This document shows, in pieces, positions 35,937 through 45,462 of a stretch of 64,000 nt of DNA. Source of the stretch: Peribacillus tepidiphilus (lineage in GTDB: Bacteria; Bacillota; Bacilli; Bacillales; DSM-1321); the NCBI RefSeq assembly GCF_009466385.1, contig NZ_WIAQ01000001.1, forward strand, positions 124,001 through 188,000, read 5' to 3'. The notes under the pieces were generated by a model, which ran no database searches, had not been told where the DNA came from, and saw only the letters and a program-made list of their open reading frames with translations. The position numbers and the translations under genes were made by a program. Position 1 is the first letter of the stretch. Every line of letters begins with the position of its first letter.

Positions 35937-36665
35937 CTATTTCTTAACTTTGGTAGCTAATACCCTCAATTGCTTAACCTCATGAGGCGTTAATTCTCGA
36001 GATTCTCCTGGTTTTAATCCTTGTAAAGTTAAAAACGCATACATTTCTCGTTTTAGCTTTAATACAGGGTGACCGACCGCCTCGAGCATTCGTCTCACTT
36101 GGCGATTTTTCCCTTCATGAATCGTAATTTGAACGATGGATGTATTTTTCTTCTTGTCAGTAGAAAGCACCTTCACTTTAGCAGGAGCTGTCATACCGTC
36201 TTCAAGCTTGATTCCCTTTTCTAGCTTTTTCACCGTCTCTCGGAACATAATACCTTTGACTTTTGCCACATACACCTTTTCTACTTCATTTTTCGGATGC
36301 ATCATTAAGTTGGCAAAGTCCCCATCATTGGTTAATAAAAGTAGACCTGAAGTATCATAGTCCAACCGTCCAATCGGATAAATTCTGGCAGTGACTTCTG
36401 GGAAGAAATCCGTTACAACCTTTCTACCCTTATCATCATGAACCGCGGAAATGACTCCTCTTGGTTTATATAAAAGAAAATAAACCGGTTCCTCCCTTTC
36501 GAGTGGAATTCCGTTCACTTCCACCTTGTCATTTGGACCTACCTTTACTCCAAGTTCTTTTACAACCTTTCCGTTTACTTTCACTTTTCCTTCAACGATT
36601 AGCTCTTCCGCCTTCCTTCTCGAAGCTACACCGGCATGAGCAATCACTTTTTGTAATCTTTCCAT
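35937..36665 (-). CDS. rluB: 23S rRNA pseudouridine synthase RluB
   Basis: A 242-residue pseudouridine synthase of the RluB/RsuA group. An N-terminal S4 RNA-binding domain (2-60, RLQKVIAHAGVASRRKAEELI) is followed by the catalytic domain with GRLDYDTSGLLLLTNDG, where the aspartate before T-S-G is catalytic, and GKNRQVRRM near the end. In B. subtilis (YpuL) it has the same place between the res and spm genes. Confidence 0.94.
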   Translation of the reverse strand: MERLQKVIAHAGVASRRKAEELIVEGKVKVNGKVVKELGVKVGPNDKVEVNGIPLEREEPVYFLLYKPRGVISAVHDDKGRKVVTDFFPEVTARIYPIGRLDYDTSGLLLLTNDGDFANLMMHPKNEVEKVYVAKVKGIMFRETVKKLEKGIKLEDGMTAPAKVKVLSTDKKKNTSIVQITIHEGKNRQVRRMLEAVGHPVLKLKREMYAFLTLQGLKPGESRELTPHEVKQLRVLATKVKK

Positions 36666-36839
36666 ACTATCACCTCTTACATATTACTTCGAACTAAATA
36701 AATAAACAAGCAATACACAATTATGACATATTTACGTTGAAAAGAGAAATAGTGGTTAAGAAGCCTGTATTTTTACTTGTGGAATTAGATTCATTTATCA
36801 GAATTAGTTTGAGGTATTGGCAAGGAGCCAGTCAAAATA

Positions 36840-36896
36840 GAGAAAAAAAAATAGGCTTTACCCAATTGTCCAATTAGACGACTGAGCCAGCCTTTT
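36840..36896 (-). terminator. probable terminator of dacB-spmA-spmB
   Basis: An AGGCT/AGCCT stem with an inner AATTG/CAATT helix, followed on the minus strand by ATTTTTTTTTC, directly after the spmB stop. The outer stem is short. Confidence 0.55.
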
Positions 36897-37430
36897 TTAA
36901 CGACCAAATAGAAATGAAATGACAATGATTGCGGCAATAAAACCGATCAAATCGGCAAGAAGCCCCACTTTTAGGGCATCCCCCATTTTATTGATCCCTA
37001 CAGCACCAAAATAAACGGTCAACACATAGAATGTTGTATCTGTGCTACCTTGAATCGTTGATGCAAGACGACCAATAAAGGAATCGGCTCCATAAGTCGC
37101 CATTAAGTCACTTGTCATCCCTAGAGCAGCATTCCCTGAGATGGGTCTTATGATTGCCAGGGGAACGATTTCTGCTGGAACTCCTATCATTTCAAACATC
37201 GGTTTCATCAGTCCAATAAACGCATCAAGCGCTCCTGAAGCTCGGAACACAGTAATGGCAACGAGCATTCCCACCAGATACGGAATGATCGAAAAAGATA
37301 TCTCAATTCCTTCCTTTCCGCCTTCTACAAATCTTTCATATGTTGGAATCCGTTTATATGTTCCGTACAGGAGGATAAAAGCAATGAGAACCGGTATAAT
37401 CCACATTGAAACCATTGTGATCCACTGCAT
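36897..37430 (-). CDS. spmB: spore maturation protein B
   Basis: A 177-residue membrane protein with a nucleoside-recognition (Gate) type domain. Its features include KEGIEISFSIIPYLVGM and a central conserved RPISGNAALGM motif. SpmA and SpmB act together in reducing spore core water in B. subtilis. It starts three bases after spmA in the dacB-spmA-spmB operon. Confidence 0.94.
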   Translation of the reverse strand: MQWITMVSMWIIPVLIAFILLYGTYKRIPTYERFVEGGKEGIEISFSIIPYLVGMLVAITVFRASGALDAFIGLMKPMFEMIGVPAEIVPLAIIRPISGNAALGMTSDLMATYGADSFIGRLASTIQGSTDTTFYVLTVYFGAVGINKMGDALKVGLLADLIGFIAAIIVISFLFGR

Positions 37431-37433
37431 GTA

Positions 37434-38024
37434 TTATCCTCCATTTCTTTTCCTTTTGTAATAATAGTACCGATCAATTAGGATGGCTCCAATTGTGGAA
37501 ATAAATGTAGCAATCAATGTAGGAAACACAATATCTGTCGGGGAAGCGGACCCATGCGTCATTCGAATGGCGATAACCGTTGTTGGAATAATTGTGATAC
37601 TTGATGTATTAATAGCCAAAAAGGTAACCATTGACCGGCTTGCATGATCCTTTCCACCATTCAACTCTTTCAGTTGTTCCATTGCCTTAATCCCAAGAGG
37701 AGTGGCAGCATTACCCAAACCAAACGTATTTGCCATCATGTTTGATAAAATGTAGCCGATAGCCGGATGATTTGCAGGTACATCCGGAAACAGCCTTGTA
37801 ACAAGCGGCCTGAACAAAATGGAAAGCTTTTTCAAAAGACCTGCTTCTTCCGCGATTTTCATCAGCCCCAGCCAAAATACAAGGACACTCATAAGCCCAA
37901 AACAGAGAGTGACGGCTTCTTTTGCCCCTTTAAACAGTGCTTTGTTTACCTCATCAATGGTCCCATTCAAGGCTGCATATACGATTCCTATTAACATCAT
38001 CCCAACCCAAATATAATTAACCAT
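37434..38024 (-). CDS. spmA: spore maturation protein A
   Basis: A 196-residue polytopic protein homologous to SpmB's fold, with SNMMANTFGLGNAATPLG as the family signature. Its start overlaps the dacB stop by eight bases. The partner of SpmB in spore core dehydration. Confidence 0.94.
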   Translation of the reverse strand: MVNYIWVGMMLIGIVYAALNGTIDEVNKALFKGAKEAVTLCFGLMSVLVFWLGLMKIAEEAGLLKKLSILFRPLVTRLFPDVPANHPAIGYILSNMMANTFGLGNAATPLGIKAMEQLKELNGGKDHASRSMVTFLAINTSSITIIPTTVIAIRMTHGSASPTDIVFPTLIATFISTIGAILIDRYYYYKRKRNGG

Positions 38025-39165
38025 CGGCGTTCATCCCTATAATCATAAAAAATAGTGTTCTCCAGCTTTCAAAAAAATGTCTCCCAAACGTCTCACTGAC
38101 TGGTTCAAAAAAAATATTCCTCGTTCCAATCGGTTCACCATTCAAAAAAATGTAGGCTTTTCCCACTTTCTCAGGTAAATTCTTGCCCTTTTTCCATTTT
38201 GATTGGGGTTGAATCAGTACATAATCCACTTTAATCTCCTTTTTCTCTTCAGAAGTAAGTGGATAATAAAATTCATTTTTCAACACAGCTTTGTTTTTAT
38301 AAAAGGAGTCCTTCACTTTTTTTACGACATCATCATCCAAAATTTCTACCAAATCATAGTTATGAAAAGCTGTTTCAAACATCGTAATATGATCATCCCA
38401 GTCATCGGGGGCATTTAATGTTACGGCAATCAAACTCATATCTCCCTTTTGAGCAGTCGATACAAGCGTTCTTTTTGCTAGTTTTGTATATCCTGTTTTT
38501 CCACCAGTAGAATATTTATAAAGAGAGAGCATTTTATTTTTGTTCTTCCAGGAGTAATCCCATTTTTCAAAAGGGTTAGAGGCACGATGAACCTTTGTTG
38601 AAGAAATCTTTCGATACTCTTCATTGTTCATTGCATAGCGAGTTAATAATGCCATGTCATAAGCTGTTGAATAATGATTCTCCGTATTATCGAGCCCATG
38701 TGGATTAGAAAAATGCGTGTTTTCCATTCCAATTTCTTGCGCTTTTTGATTCATAAGCCAGACAAAGCCCTCCATACTCCCCCCCACATATTCAGCTATC
38801 GCAACAGCTGCGTCATTGCCTGAGCGGAGCATCAAACCATAAACCAAATCTCTCAACTTCATTTTCTGACCATTTTTTAAATATAAGCTGGAGCCTTCTG
38901 TCCCGATCGCTTTATCGCTTATCGTCACCTGATTGTCCATTTTCCCTGATTCTATAGCAAGAATGGCTGTCATGATTTTCGTTATACTCGCAATCTTTCT
39001 TTGTTCGTGAGCATTTTTTTCGAATAATACCCTTCCGCTTACCTGTTCCATTAATACTGCATGATGTGCGCTAACAGTAACTTCAGCACCTGCTTGCCTA
39101 GGAAAAGAAGCGATCCATATCGCTAAAATGATTACACATATGTAGCTTGTTTTTTTAAAACGCAT
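38017..39165 (-). CDS. dacB: sporulation D-alanyl-D-alanine carboxypeptidase DacB (PBP5*)
   Basis: A penicillin-binding protein that sets cross-linking in the spore cortex. The 382-residue protein has a signal peptide (1-27) and the three serine-carboxypeptidase motifs: S60-I-T-K63, S115-G-N117 and K223-T-G225, plus a PBP5 C-terminal domain and a hydrophobic tail. A sigma-E type promoter is seen upstream. It heads the dacB-spmA-spmB operon. Confidence 0.95.
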   Translation of the reverse strand: MRFKKTSYICVIILAIWIASFPRQAGAEVTVSAHHAVLMEQVSGRVLFEKNAHEQRKIASITKIMTAILAIESGKMDNQVTISDKAIGTEGSSLYLKNGQKMKLRDLVYGLMLRSGNDAAVAIAEYVGGSMEGFVWLMNQKAQEIGMENTHFSNPHGLDNTENHYSTAYDMALLTRYAMNNEEYRKISSTKVHRASNPFEKWDYSWKNKNKMLSLYKYSTGGKTGYTKLAKRTLVSTAQKGDMSLIAVTLNAPDDWDDHITMFETAFHNYDLVEILDDDVVKKVKDSFYKNKAVLKNEFYYPLTSEEKKEIKVDYVLIQPQSKWKKGKNLPEKVGKAYIFLNGEPIGTRNIFFEPVSETFGRHFFESWRTLFFMIIGMNADG

Positions 39166-39196
39166 AGCAGCCCTCGTCCTTCTAGTGTTTTGTACA

Positions 39197-39224
39197 AGTT
39201 TATGCGGAAGGACAAGGGTTATGA
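39197..39224 (-). promoter_or_regulatory. candidate sigma-E promoter of dacB
   Basis: Minus-strand TCATAAC (39218-39224), 13-base spacer and CATAAACT (39197-39204), 32 bases from the dacB ATG. dacB is a known sigma-E gene in B. subtilis. Confidence 0.55.
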
Positions 39225-39263
39225 TAAAAACTTTTTTGAACGATTAGATCCTTCTGTATAGGA

Positions 39264-40133
39264 TTAAAATGGTTCCCAAGTGAGTTTTTTTGCTTCTTTA
39301 TAACGACTTTCGACTGCAGGCCAATACACGATGTTCCACCAATGATCCACGTACTCTCCCCTATTGTTTTGATATTGTAAATAATATGCATGCTCCCAAA
39401 CATCTAAGACAAGGATTGGAATGGTGTCCCATTGGGTCAGAAGCATATGTCTTTCTGATTGAAGAATTTCAAGTCTTCTTGAACGAGGGGACCACACCAA
39501 AAGTGCCCAGCCAATTCCTTCAACCGCTTTAGCTGCTGCAGAAAAGTGGGCTTTGAAGGCCTCAAAGCTGCCAAAATCCTTCACAATTTGCTCAAGAAGC
39601 TCTCCCTTTGGCATTCCTCCACCTTTTGGGTTCATAATTTCCCAAAAGATTGTGTGTAAATAATGTCCGGAACCATGAAAAGCCGCTTCTCTCTCCCAAT
39701 GCTTAATTAAAGCAAAATCATTTTCCTTTCGTGCTTTTTGCATCATGATTTCAGCTTTATTTAGTCCATCAACATACGATTTATGGTGTCTGTCGTGATG
39801 AAGGATCATGATTTGTTCTGAAATATACGGCTCTAATGATTTGTAAGGGTAGGATAGGGGAGGTAATTTGTGCTCTCCAATCGGAACTGAGGTCTTTCGT
39901 ATTGGCATGGTAGACTGTATAGAAGCTGCGATTGAATCAACGATTATTTGAGTTTCCTGAATAAATTCCGGAATAAATACTCCCCTCCTTTTTGCTGATT
40001 GAATTTTCTCGTCTAATAAAATGATTCGTTCTCTTATTTGATCCTGTTTTACATCATTGTAATTTTCGAGATACCGTTTTACTTCCACCAACCACCACGA
40101 AACTTCTTCCACATATTTTTCATAATTCCCCAA
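39264..40133 (-). CDS. sodF: Fe/Mn superoxide dismutase with N-terminal extension (SodF-like)
   Basis: Residues about 90-285 form a complete Fe/Mn superoxide dismutase: the HHDRHH cluster (112-117) and HGSGHYLHTIFWE supply histidine ligands, and DVWEHAYYLQY the Asp and His. A roughly 85-residue helical N-terminal extension is typical of B. subtilis SodF, not of SodA. No signal peptide is seen. AAGGAGG lies eight bases before a TTG at 40133, which I take as start; the ATG of the longer frame is inside that ribosome site. It lies between dacB and ypuI, unlike in B. subtilis. Confidence 0.85.
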   Translation of the reverse strand: MGNYEKYVEEVSWWLVEVKRYLENYNDVKQDQIRERIILLDEKIQSAKRRGVFIPEFIQETQIIVDSIAASIQSTMPIRKTSVPIGEHKLPPLSYPYKSLEPYISEQIMILHHDRHHKSYVDGLNKAEIMMQKARKENDFALIKHWEREAAFHGSGHYLHTIFWEIMNPKGGGMPKGELLEQIVKDFGSFEAFKAHFSAAAKAVEGIGWALLVWSPRSRRLEILQSERHMLLTQWDTIPILVLDVWEHAYYLQYQNNRGEYVDHWWNIVYWPAVESRYKEAKKLTWEPF

Positions 40134-40198
40134 TGAAAACACCTCCTTCATTACCTTATGAACAGGAAATGCTCATCATGTTATGAATTATTTTCATT

Positions 40199-40231
40199 AA
40201 AAAAGCTGACTTAACGTCGTTAAGCCAGCTT
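40199..40231 (-). terminator. terminator of ypuI
   Basis: Stem AAGCTG-CTTAACG with a three-base loop, followed on the minus strand by TTTTTT. Confidence 0.9.
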
Positions 40232-40285
40232 AGTCTGATTGTCGAATAAAATCCACGACCCAAATCCATTTTTAGGTCAACTTTT

Positions 40286-40774
40286 TTATTTAGATTGAAT
40301 CATTTTCGTCCGGTAATCTGTTTCGTAGAATTCAAGCTCTTCCCTTACAGTTTGAAAACCGCTTTCAAGTTTTTTTATAAGAGCTGATACTTTCTCAGGC
40401 ACTTCTTGATGGAATTTAATGGAATTTCTCCCGGTGTATGCTGAACGACTGTCTTCATACCATTGGTCATTTTTAGGTGAGAAGAACTCCTCGATGCATT
40501 GATGATAAATCTTGTATAGAGTTTTTTCAGCAGCCGCTTTATGAAAAACTTCATTTTTCAAAACGATTTTACTTACATCTAGACCTTCTTCGCAATGAAC
40601 GAGTAAACGTCTGAGTGTAGAAAGCAAACCTTTATAATAAGCCTCATCTCCGCTCTTTTCCTGCTGAAGCATCGTGTAAGTTGTTTCGTTCAAAAAATCC
40701 TCAAGGCTTTGAACCGTTTCCGTTAAAAAAGCAGCAACATCTTCAAGCTGAGTTTTTACAATTGAATTCCCCAA
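40286..40774 (-). CDS. ypuI: YpuI family protein (DUF3907)
   Basis: A 162-residue helical protein without membrane segment or signal. It matches the YpuI family, for example SLEDFLNETTYTMLQQE and WYEDSRSAYTGRNSIKF. The start is TTG at 40774, preceded by AGGAGGG; there is no nearby ATG. The neighbours dacB and scpB agree with B. subtilis ypuI. Function unknown. Confidence 0.82.
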   Translation of the reverse strand: MGNSIVKTQLEDVAAFLTETVQSLEDFLNETTYTMLQQEKSGDEAYYKGLLSTLRRLLVHCEEGLDVSKIVLKNEVFHKAAAEKTLYKIYHQCIEEFFSPKNDQWYEDSRSAYTGRNSIKFHQEVPEKVSALIKKLESGFQTVREELEFYETDYRTKMIQSK

Positions 40775-40811
40775 GAATAACCCTCCTAAATAAAAACCTT
40801 TTTTTTAAATT

Positions 40812-41222
40812 TTATACTAGAAACTCCAGTGCCGATTGAAGTTTATAACTACCATTTTGCTCCAATGATGTAAATATTACTTTGAGTTTTTCAAAATCCA
40901 CACCTTCAAAATAACTAGCAAATTCTTTTTCACTACTAATATAAATTCTTTTCCTATTTCGAAAACCTGTATTTTTCAGTAAGCAAACAATTCCTACCAG
41001 ATCTTTAAAATATACATCCCGTGTTCCAATCGTAAAAACTGGATCTGTTTCAAATGGAGTATAGGTCTGAAACTGCTCGTCAAAGTAGCGTAGGTATAAA
41101 ATATGTAATGTTTTTAGTTCTCCGTTTTCTTCAAATGTCACTTCTGAACGATTAAAAAAATCCTCAGAGGTGTTGGGCTTTTCTTTTTCCAATTCATAGC
41201 CTTTACATTCTTTGATCAACAA
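40812..41222 (-). CDS. hypothetical protein between ypuI and scpB
   Basis: I do not recognise this protein of about 136 residues. It has no membrane segment; mixed acidic and aromatic sequence suggests a small soluble alpha/beta protein (for example VFTIGTRDVYFKDLVGIVCLL). The most likely start is a TTG at 41222 after GGGGGG; another TTG follows directly. It probably lies in one transcription unit with scpB or ypuI, since no terminator is seen on either side. Confidence 0.6.
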   Translation of the reverse strand: MLIKECKGYELEKEKPNTSEDFFNRSEVTFEENGELKTLHILYLRYFDEQFQTYTPFETDPVFTIGTRDVYFKDLVGIVCLLKNTGFRNRKRIYISSEKEFASYFEGVDFEKLKVIFTSLEQNGSYKLQSALEFLV

Positions 41223-41309
41223 GCAAAATCCCCCCAAAGTCGTTACACATCATTCTACAACACTTTCTTTTTATATATTAACACAATTCAGATAAAATGT
41301 ACCGATTTA

Positions 41310-41888
41310 TCAATGCTCTTGCTTGTTTAATCCAAAGAACAGGTCGGCTTCGGACTGTTCAAATGAATCTTCCCCTGCTTCTTTAAGTTCTGGCAGTTCT
41401 TCGAGCGATTTCAAGCCAAAATAATCTAAAAACTCTTTCGTTGTACCGTAAAGAATGGCCCTACCAGGTCCGTCTGCTCTACCTACTTCTTTAATGAGTG
41501 CTTTGGCTACGAGAGTTTGTATAGGTCTTTCTGTTTTAACGCCACGTATATCTTCAATTTCAGCTCGGGTAATTGGCTGTTTATAAGCAATAATAGCCAG
41601 TGTTTCTAAAGCAGCCTGTGACAGATTCTGACTACCCGGTGCTTCTACCAGCTTTTTGAGATAATCTGAGTATTCCTTTTTCGTGGCAAGCTGATAAACC
41701 CCTGCCATCTCAACTAACTGGATTCCACGATCTTCTTTTTGATACTCTTCCTTTAATGTCTCGATCCATTGCAAGGACTCCATATCCGTTACGTTCATGA
41801 CATTAGAGATTTGCTGTATAGAAAGTCCCTCATCGCCAGCTGCAAATAACAATGCCTCTAGTACTGCTTTCCAAGATCTATGTTCCAA
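41310..41888 (-). CDS. scpB: segregation and condensation protein B
   Basis: A 192-residue SMC-ScpAB subunit made of two winged-helix domains. Family features are [13 protein letters not shown] near the start and the conserved [21 protein letters not shown] in the middle. Its start overlaps the scpA stop by 11 bases. It dimerises and bridges ScpA in the condensin that organises the chromosome. Confidence 0.95.
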   Translation of the reverse strand: MEHRSWKAVLEALLFAAGDEGLSIQQISNVMNVTDMESLQWIETLKEEYQKEDRGIQLVEMAGVYQLATKKEYSDYLKKLVEAPGSQNLSQAALETLAIIAYKQPITRAEIEDIRGVKTERPIQTLVAKALIKEVGRADGPGRAILYGTTKEFLDYFGLKSLEELPELKEAGEDSFEQSEADLFFGLNKQEH

Positions 41889-42639
41889 TTGTTACAACAC
41901 CTTTCACTGCAATAAAAATTTCAGAAAAATTATTCTCTTGCTCCACCACGATTTCGTTAAGCTTCATTAGTTCGAGAATAGCCAGAAAGGTAACAACCAG
42001 ATGCTCCTTTTCATTTGAAGGAAACAAAGAATAAAAGCTTATTTTGCCCCTTGCATTTTTTAATTGATGGAGCAATTCTTTCATTCTTTTTTCGATCGAA
42101 ATCTCCTGTCGAGTAATTTTAGTCTGCAAGGGCTTTTGTAGTTTTTTTCTTCTTAGCAGCTTTTGAAAAGCCCCTAGCATATCGTACAAAGTAACGTTAA
42201 GTTCCAGCTTTTCAGGCTCGATTTCCTTTGCTAAAGCTGAGAGGTCACTCGGAGGCTTTGTGAACATTAAGCCCCTCTCCTGTTCAAGCTGTTTGAGTTC
42301 TCCTGCTGCTTCTTTATATTTCTTGTACTCTATCAATTTTTCAACAAGCTCATCTCGTGGATCTTGTTCCAAATCAAACTCTTGGTCATTTTCTAGGTTA
42401 TCTTCCTCATGCTTTGGTAGCAGCATTTTACTTTTGATCGCCAATAATGTTGCTGCCATTACAAGATACTCACTAGCCACATCAAGCTCCAACACCTTCA
42501 TCGTGTGAATGTAAAGAAGGTATTGCTCTGTAATTTCTGATACAGGTATATCATATATATCAATTTCTAGCTTATGGATTAAATGGAGCAATAAATCGAG
42601 GGGGCCCTCAAAAGCATCAATTTTTACATGATAAATCAT
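41878..42639 (-). CDS. scpA: segregation and condensation protein A
   Basis: The 253-residue kleisin of the SMC complex. The N-terminal SMC-neck binding part has [22 protein letters not shown] and the [20 protein letters not shown] helix; a Glu-rich linker follows; the C-terminal winged helix binds the SMC head. The ATG at 42639 follows GTGGGG; an upstream GTG is less likely. It heads the scpAB unit. Confidence 0.95.
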   Translation of the reverse strand: MIYHVKIDAFEGPLDLLLHLIHKLEIDIYDIPVSEITEQYLLYIHTMKVLELDVASEYLVMAATLLAIKSKMLLPKHEEDNLENDQEFDLEQDPRDELVEKLIEYKKYKEAAGELKQLEQERGLMFTKPPSDLSALAKEIEPEKLELNVTLYDMLGAFQKLLRRKKLQKPLQTKITRQEISIEKRMKELLHQLKNARGKISFYSLFPSNEKEHLVVTFLAILELMKLNEIVVEQENNFSEIFIAVKGVVTIGT

Positions 42640-42900
42640 CTTTTTCCCCACTTTGATATCTTTTCATAAGGTCAGTAATAGACTCGATTATATTCCATTA
42701 CGTCTAAAAGAAGAAAATTAAATGGACATCAAGTCTAAGCTATTCATAGTATAGTGGATTAATCTTATTTGTCCAATAGGGAACTTCTTAAATGAACTTC
42801 TTAATCTTTCCTTTTTTGGGTATTCGCCCATACCAAAATCCATTGAATACATATGCTGAAATGGAAACCTGTGATATTTGAATTAAAAGGAGGAATTTCA

Positions 42901-42993
42901 ATGGGTGACAAGGGTTGCAGACATAGCAGTGGTTTTGCTTTAATTGTCGTATTGTTTATCTTATTGATTATTGTTGGAGCCGCTTGGTTTTAA
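42901..42993 (+). CDS. YjcZ family sporulation small membrane protein
   Basis: A 30-residue peptide: a short polar start MGDKGCRHSSG, then a hydrophobic helix FALIVVLFILLIIVGAAWF. The helix matches the YjcZ-type small proteins found in many copies in Bacillus spores. AAAGGAGG lies eight bases before the ATG and a strong terminator follows the stop by 13 bases, so it is a complete gene. The usual Gly/Tyr-rich N-terminus is replaced by a short charged one. Confidence 0.85.
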   Translation: MGDKGCRHSSGFALIVVLFILLIIVGAAWF

Positions 42994-43006
42994 TAAAGCC
43001 TATGAA

Positions 43007-43038
43007 CCCGACCTCGATTCAAAGGTCGGGGTTTTTTT
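43007..43038 (+). terminator. terminator of the YjcZ-type gene
   Basis: Stem CCCGACCT/AGGTCGGG, eight-base loop, then TTTTTTT. Confidence 0.93.
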
Positions 43039-43101
43039 ATCATTAGCAGGATTTCATTTTATTTGTTACACTCTTACTATTGAATTTAAAGGAGCGATCT
43101 T

Positions 43102-43632
43102 ATGTCATATCCAAAAGAATATATATCTTTTTTGGTCCATTTTCATGGTGACAGAGATTATTTTGAGTGTCATGAAATTTTAGAAGAATATTGGAAGAAG
43201 GTTGATCCAAAAAATCGTGAGTCTGTCTGGGTAGCTCTCATCCTATTAGCTGTTTCTTCTTATCATTACCGACGAAACAATCTTTCTGGCGCAGAAAGGA
43301 CGATAAAAAAATCGATCGATATTCTTGAAAAAAATCAGGAAGCAAAACAGAAACTATCCTCACTGGGGATTGACGATAAAGGGTTCCTCGAGATTCTTAA
43401 AGATCAATTGGCCCGAATACAAACTGGTTTGCCTTACATAGACCTTACATTTCCTCTAATAAGTGATGAACTGATTAAAACATGTAAACTGAAGTGTAAA
43501 GAGCTTGGATTTAAATGGTGTGATAAGGAGTATACAGCTGATGACACGCTTGTACATCGCCATAAAGTTCGTGATCGTACAGAGGTCATTGAGGAAAGAC
43601 TAAGACAAAAGCAAATCAAGAGGCAAAGGTAA
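43102..43632 (+). CDS. ypuF: YpuF, DUF309 family protein
   Basis: A 176-residue helical protein with the DUF309 signature FECHEILEEYWK followed by a second helix with SSYHYRRNNLSGAERTI. The conserved Glu, Cys, His and Tyr/His residues suggest a ligand or metal site, but no activity is established. AAGGAG precedes the ATG. Convergent with ribT, as in related genomes. Confidence 0.87.
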   Translation: MSYPKEYISFLVHFHGDRDYFECHEILEEYWKKVDPKNRESVWVALILLAVSSYHYRRNNLSGAERTIKKSIDILEKNQEAKQKLSSLGIDDKGFLEILKDQLARIQTGLPYIDLTFPLISDELIKTCKLKCKELGFKWCDKEYTADDTLVHRHKVRDRTEVIEERLRQKQIKRQR

Positions 43633-43652
43633 CACTCTATATCGATTTAAAG

Positions 43653-44485
<833 letters not shown>

Positions 44486-45364
44486 ATGAAAAGAATTTTC
44501 GGTAATAAATGGATGTATTTAGGATTAGTTTTTCTTTTCCTTTTACCTGTACAAGCTTTCGCCGATGCACAACCCGGAGACCGTTTTATCACCCTCGGCG
44601 AGGATTTAACAGAAGAACAAAAGAACATGTTACTATCAGAAATGGGAGCTGATGATCAGGAAGAAATCATTACCGTTTCAAACGAAGAGGAGCATAAGTA
44701 TCTGGGCAATTATATTTCAAAGAGATTGATTGGAACAAAAGCTCTTTCTTCTTCCTCTATTACATTAGGAGAAAAAGCTTCCGGCCTCAAAGTCGAAACG
44801 AAAAATATTACCTGGGTTACAAAAGAAATGTATGTAAATGCGCTAATTACAGCAGGGGTAAAAGACGCTGAAATATATGTGACTTCTCCAATTCCTGTAT
44901 CAGGAACAGCTGCTTTGACTGGAATACTTAAAGCATATGAGGTTTCGTCAGATCAAGCGATTCCAGAAGATGTAAAGCAGGCTGCCAATGAAGAAATGGT
45001 TAAAACGGCGAGACTTGGCGATGAAATCGGAACCGATGAAGCGACAGCCCTTATGACAAAAATCAAACAGGAGATGGTAAAAAACCCTCCGGAGACTGAA
45101 GCTGATTTAAGGGCTTTAATTGAGTCAGCAGCAAAGGAGCTTGGTATTACGTTAAATGAAGAACAAATCCAAAGCTTACTTGATTTATTTAATAAATTAA
45201 AAGAATTGAATATTGATTGGAATCAGGTTGGAGAGCAATTGAACAAAGCAAAAGAACAATTGGATGCCTTCTTAAATTCTGAAGAAGGTCAAACTTTCTT
45301 GCAAAAATTAAAGGAAGTGTTCGCTAGCTTAATAGACGCAATTGCTGCACTATTTAAGGGATAA
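44486..45364 (+). CDS. ypuA: YpuA, DUF1002 secreted protein
   Basis: A 292-residue exported protein: signal peptide (1-27, ending QAFADA), then the DUF1002 region with FITLGEDLTEEQKN, VKDAEIYVTSPIPVSGTAALTGI and a helical C-terminus. AAGGAGG precedes the ATG. The family is common in Firmicutes with no assigned function; the B. subtilis gene occupies the same region near lysA. Confidence 0.9.
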   Translation: MKRIFGNKWMYLGLVFLFLLPVQAFADAQPGDRFITLGEDLTEEQKNMLLSEMGADDQEEIITVSNEEEHKYLGNYISKRLIGTKALSSSSITLGEKASGLKVETKNITWVTKEMYVNALITAGVKDAEIYVTSPIPVSGTAALTGILKAYEVSSDQAIPEDVKQAANEEMVKTARLGDEIGTDEATALMTKIKQEMVKNPPETEADLRALIESAAKELGITLNEEQIQSLLDLFNKLKELNIDWNQVGEQLNKAKEQLDAFLNSEEGQTFLQKLKEVFASLIDAIAALFKG

Positions 45365-45373
45365 TATGAATTT

Positions 45374-45404
45374 AGGTGGCTCTACCCTAGAGCTACCTTT
45401 TTTA
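45374..45404 (+). terminator. terminator of ypuA
   Basis: Stem AGGTGGCTCTA/TAGAGCTACCT with a three-base loop, then TTTTTT. Confidence 0.92.
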
Positions 45405-45425
45405 TTTGCGACGGACAGGATCGCC

Positions 45426-45461
45426 AAAAAAGGCGTCACTATAGTAGTGAACGCCTTTTAT
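45426..45461 (-). terminator. terminator of lysA
   Basis: Stem AAAGGCGT-CACTA pairing to ACGCCTTTT, T-rich on the minus strand side, ending at the lysA stop. Confidence 0.87.
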
Positions 45462-45462
45462 T

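Noticed and set aside
40134-40151. ATG start for the superoxide dismutase
   Set aside because: The ATG lies directly against the AAGGAGG that serves the downstream TTG, so it cannot itself be served by it.
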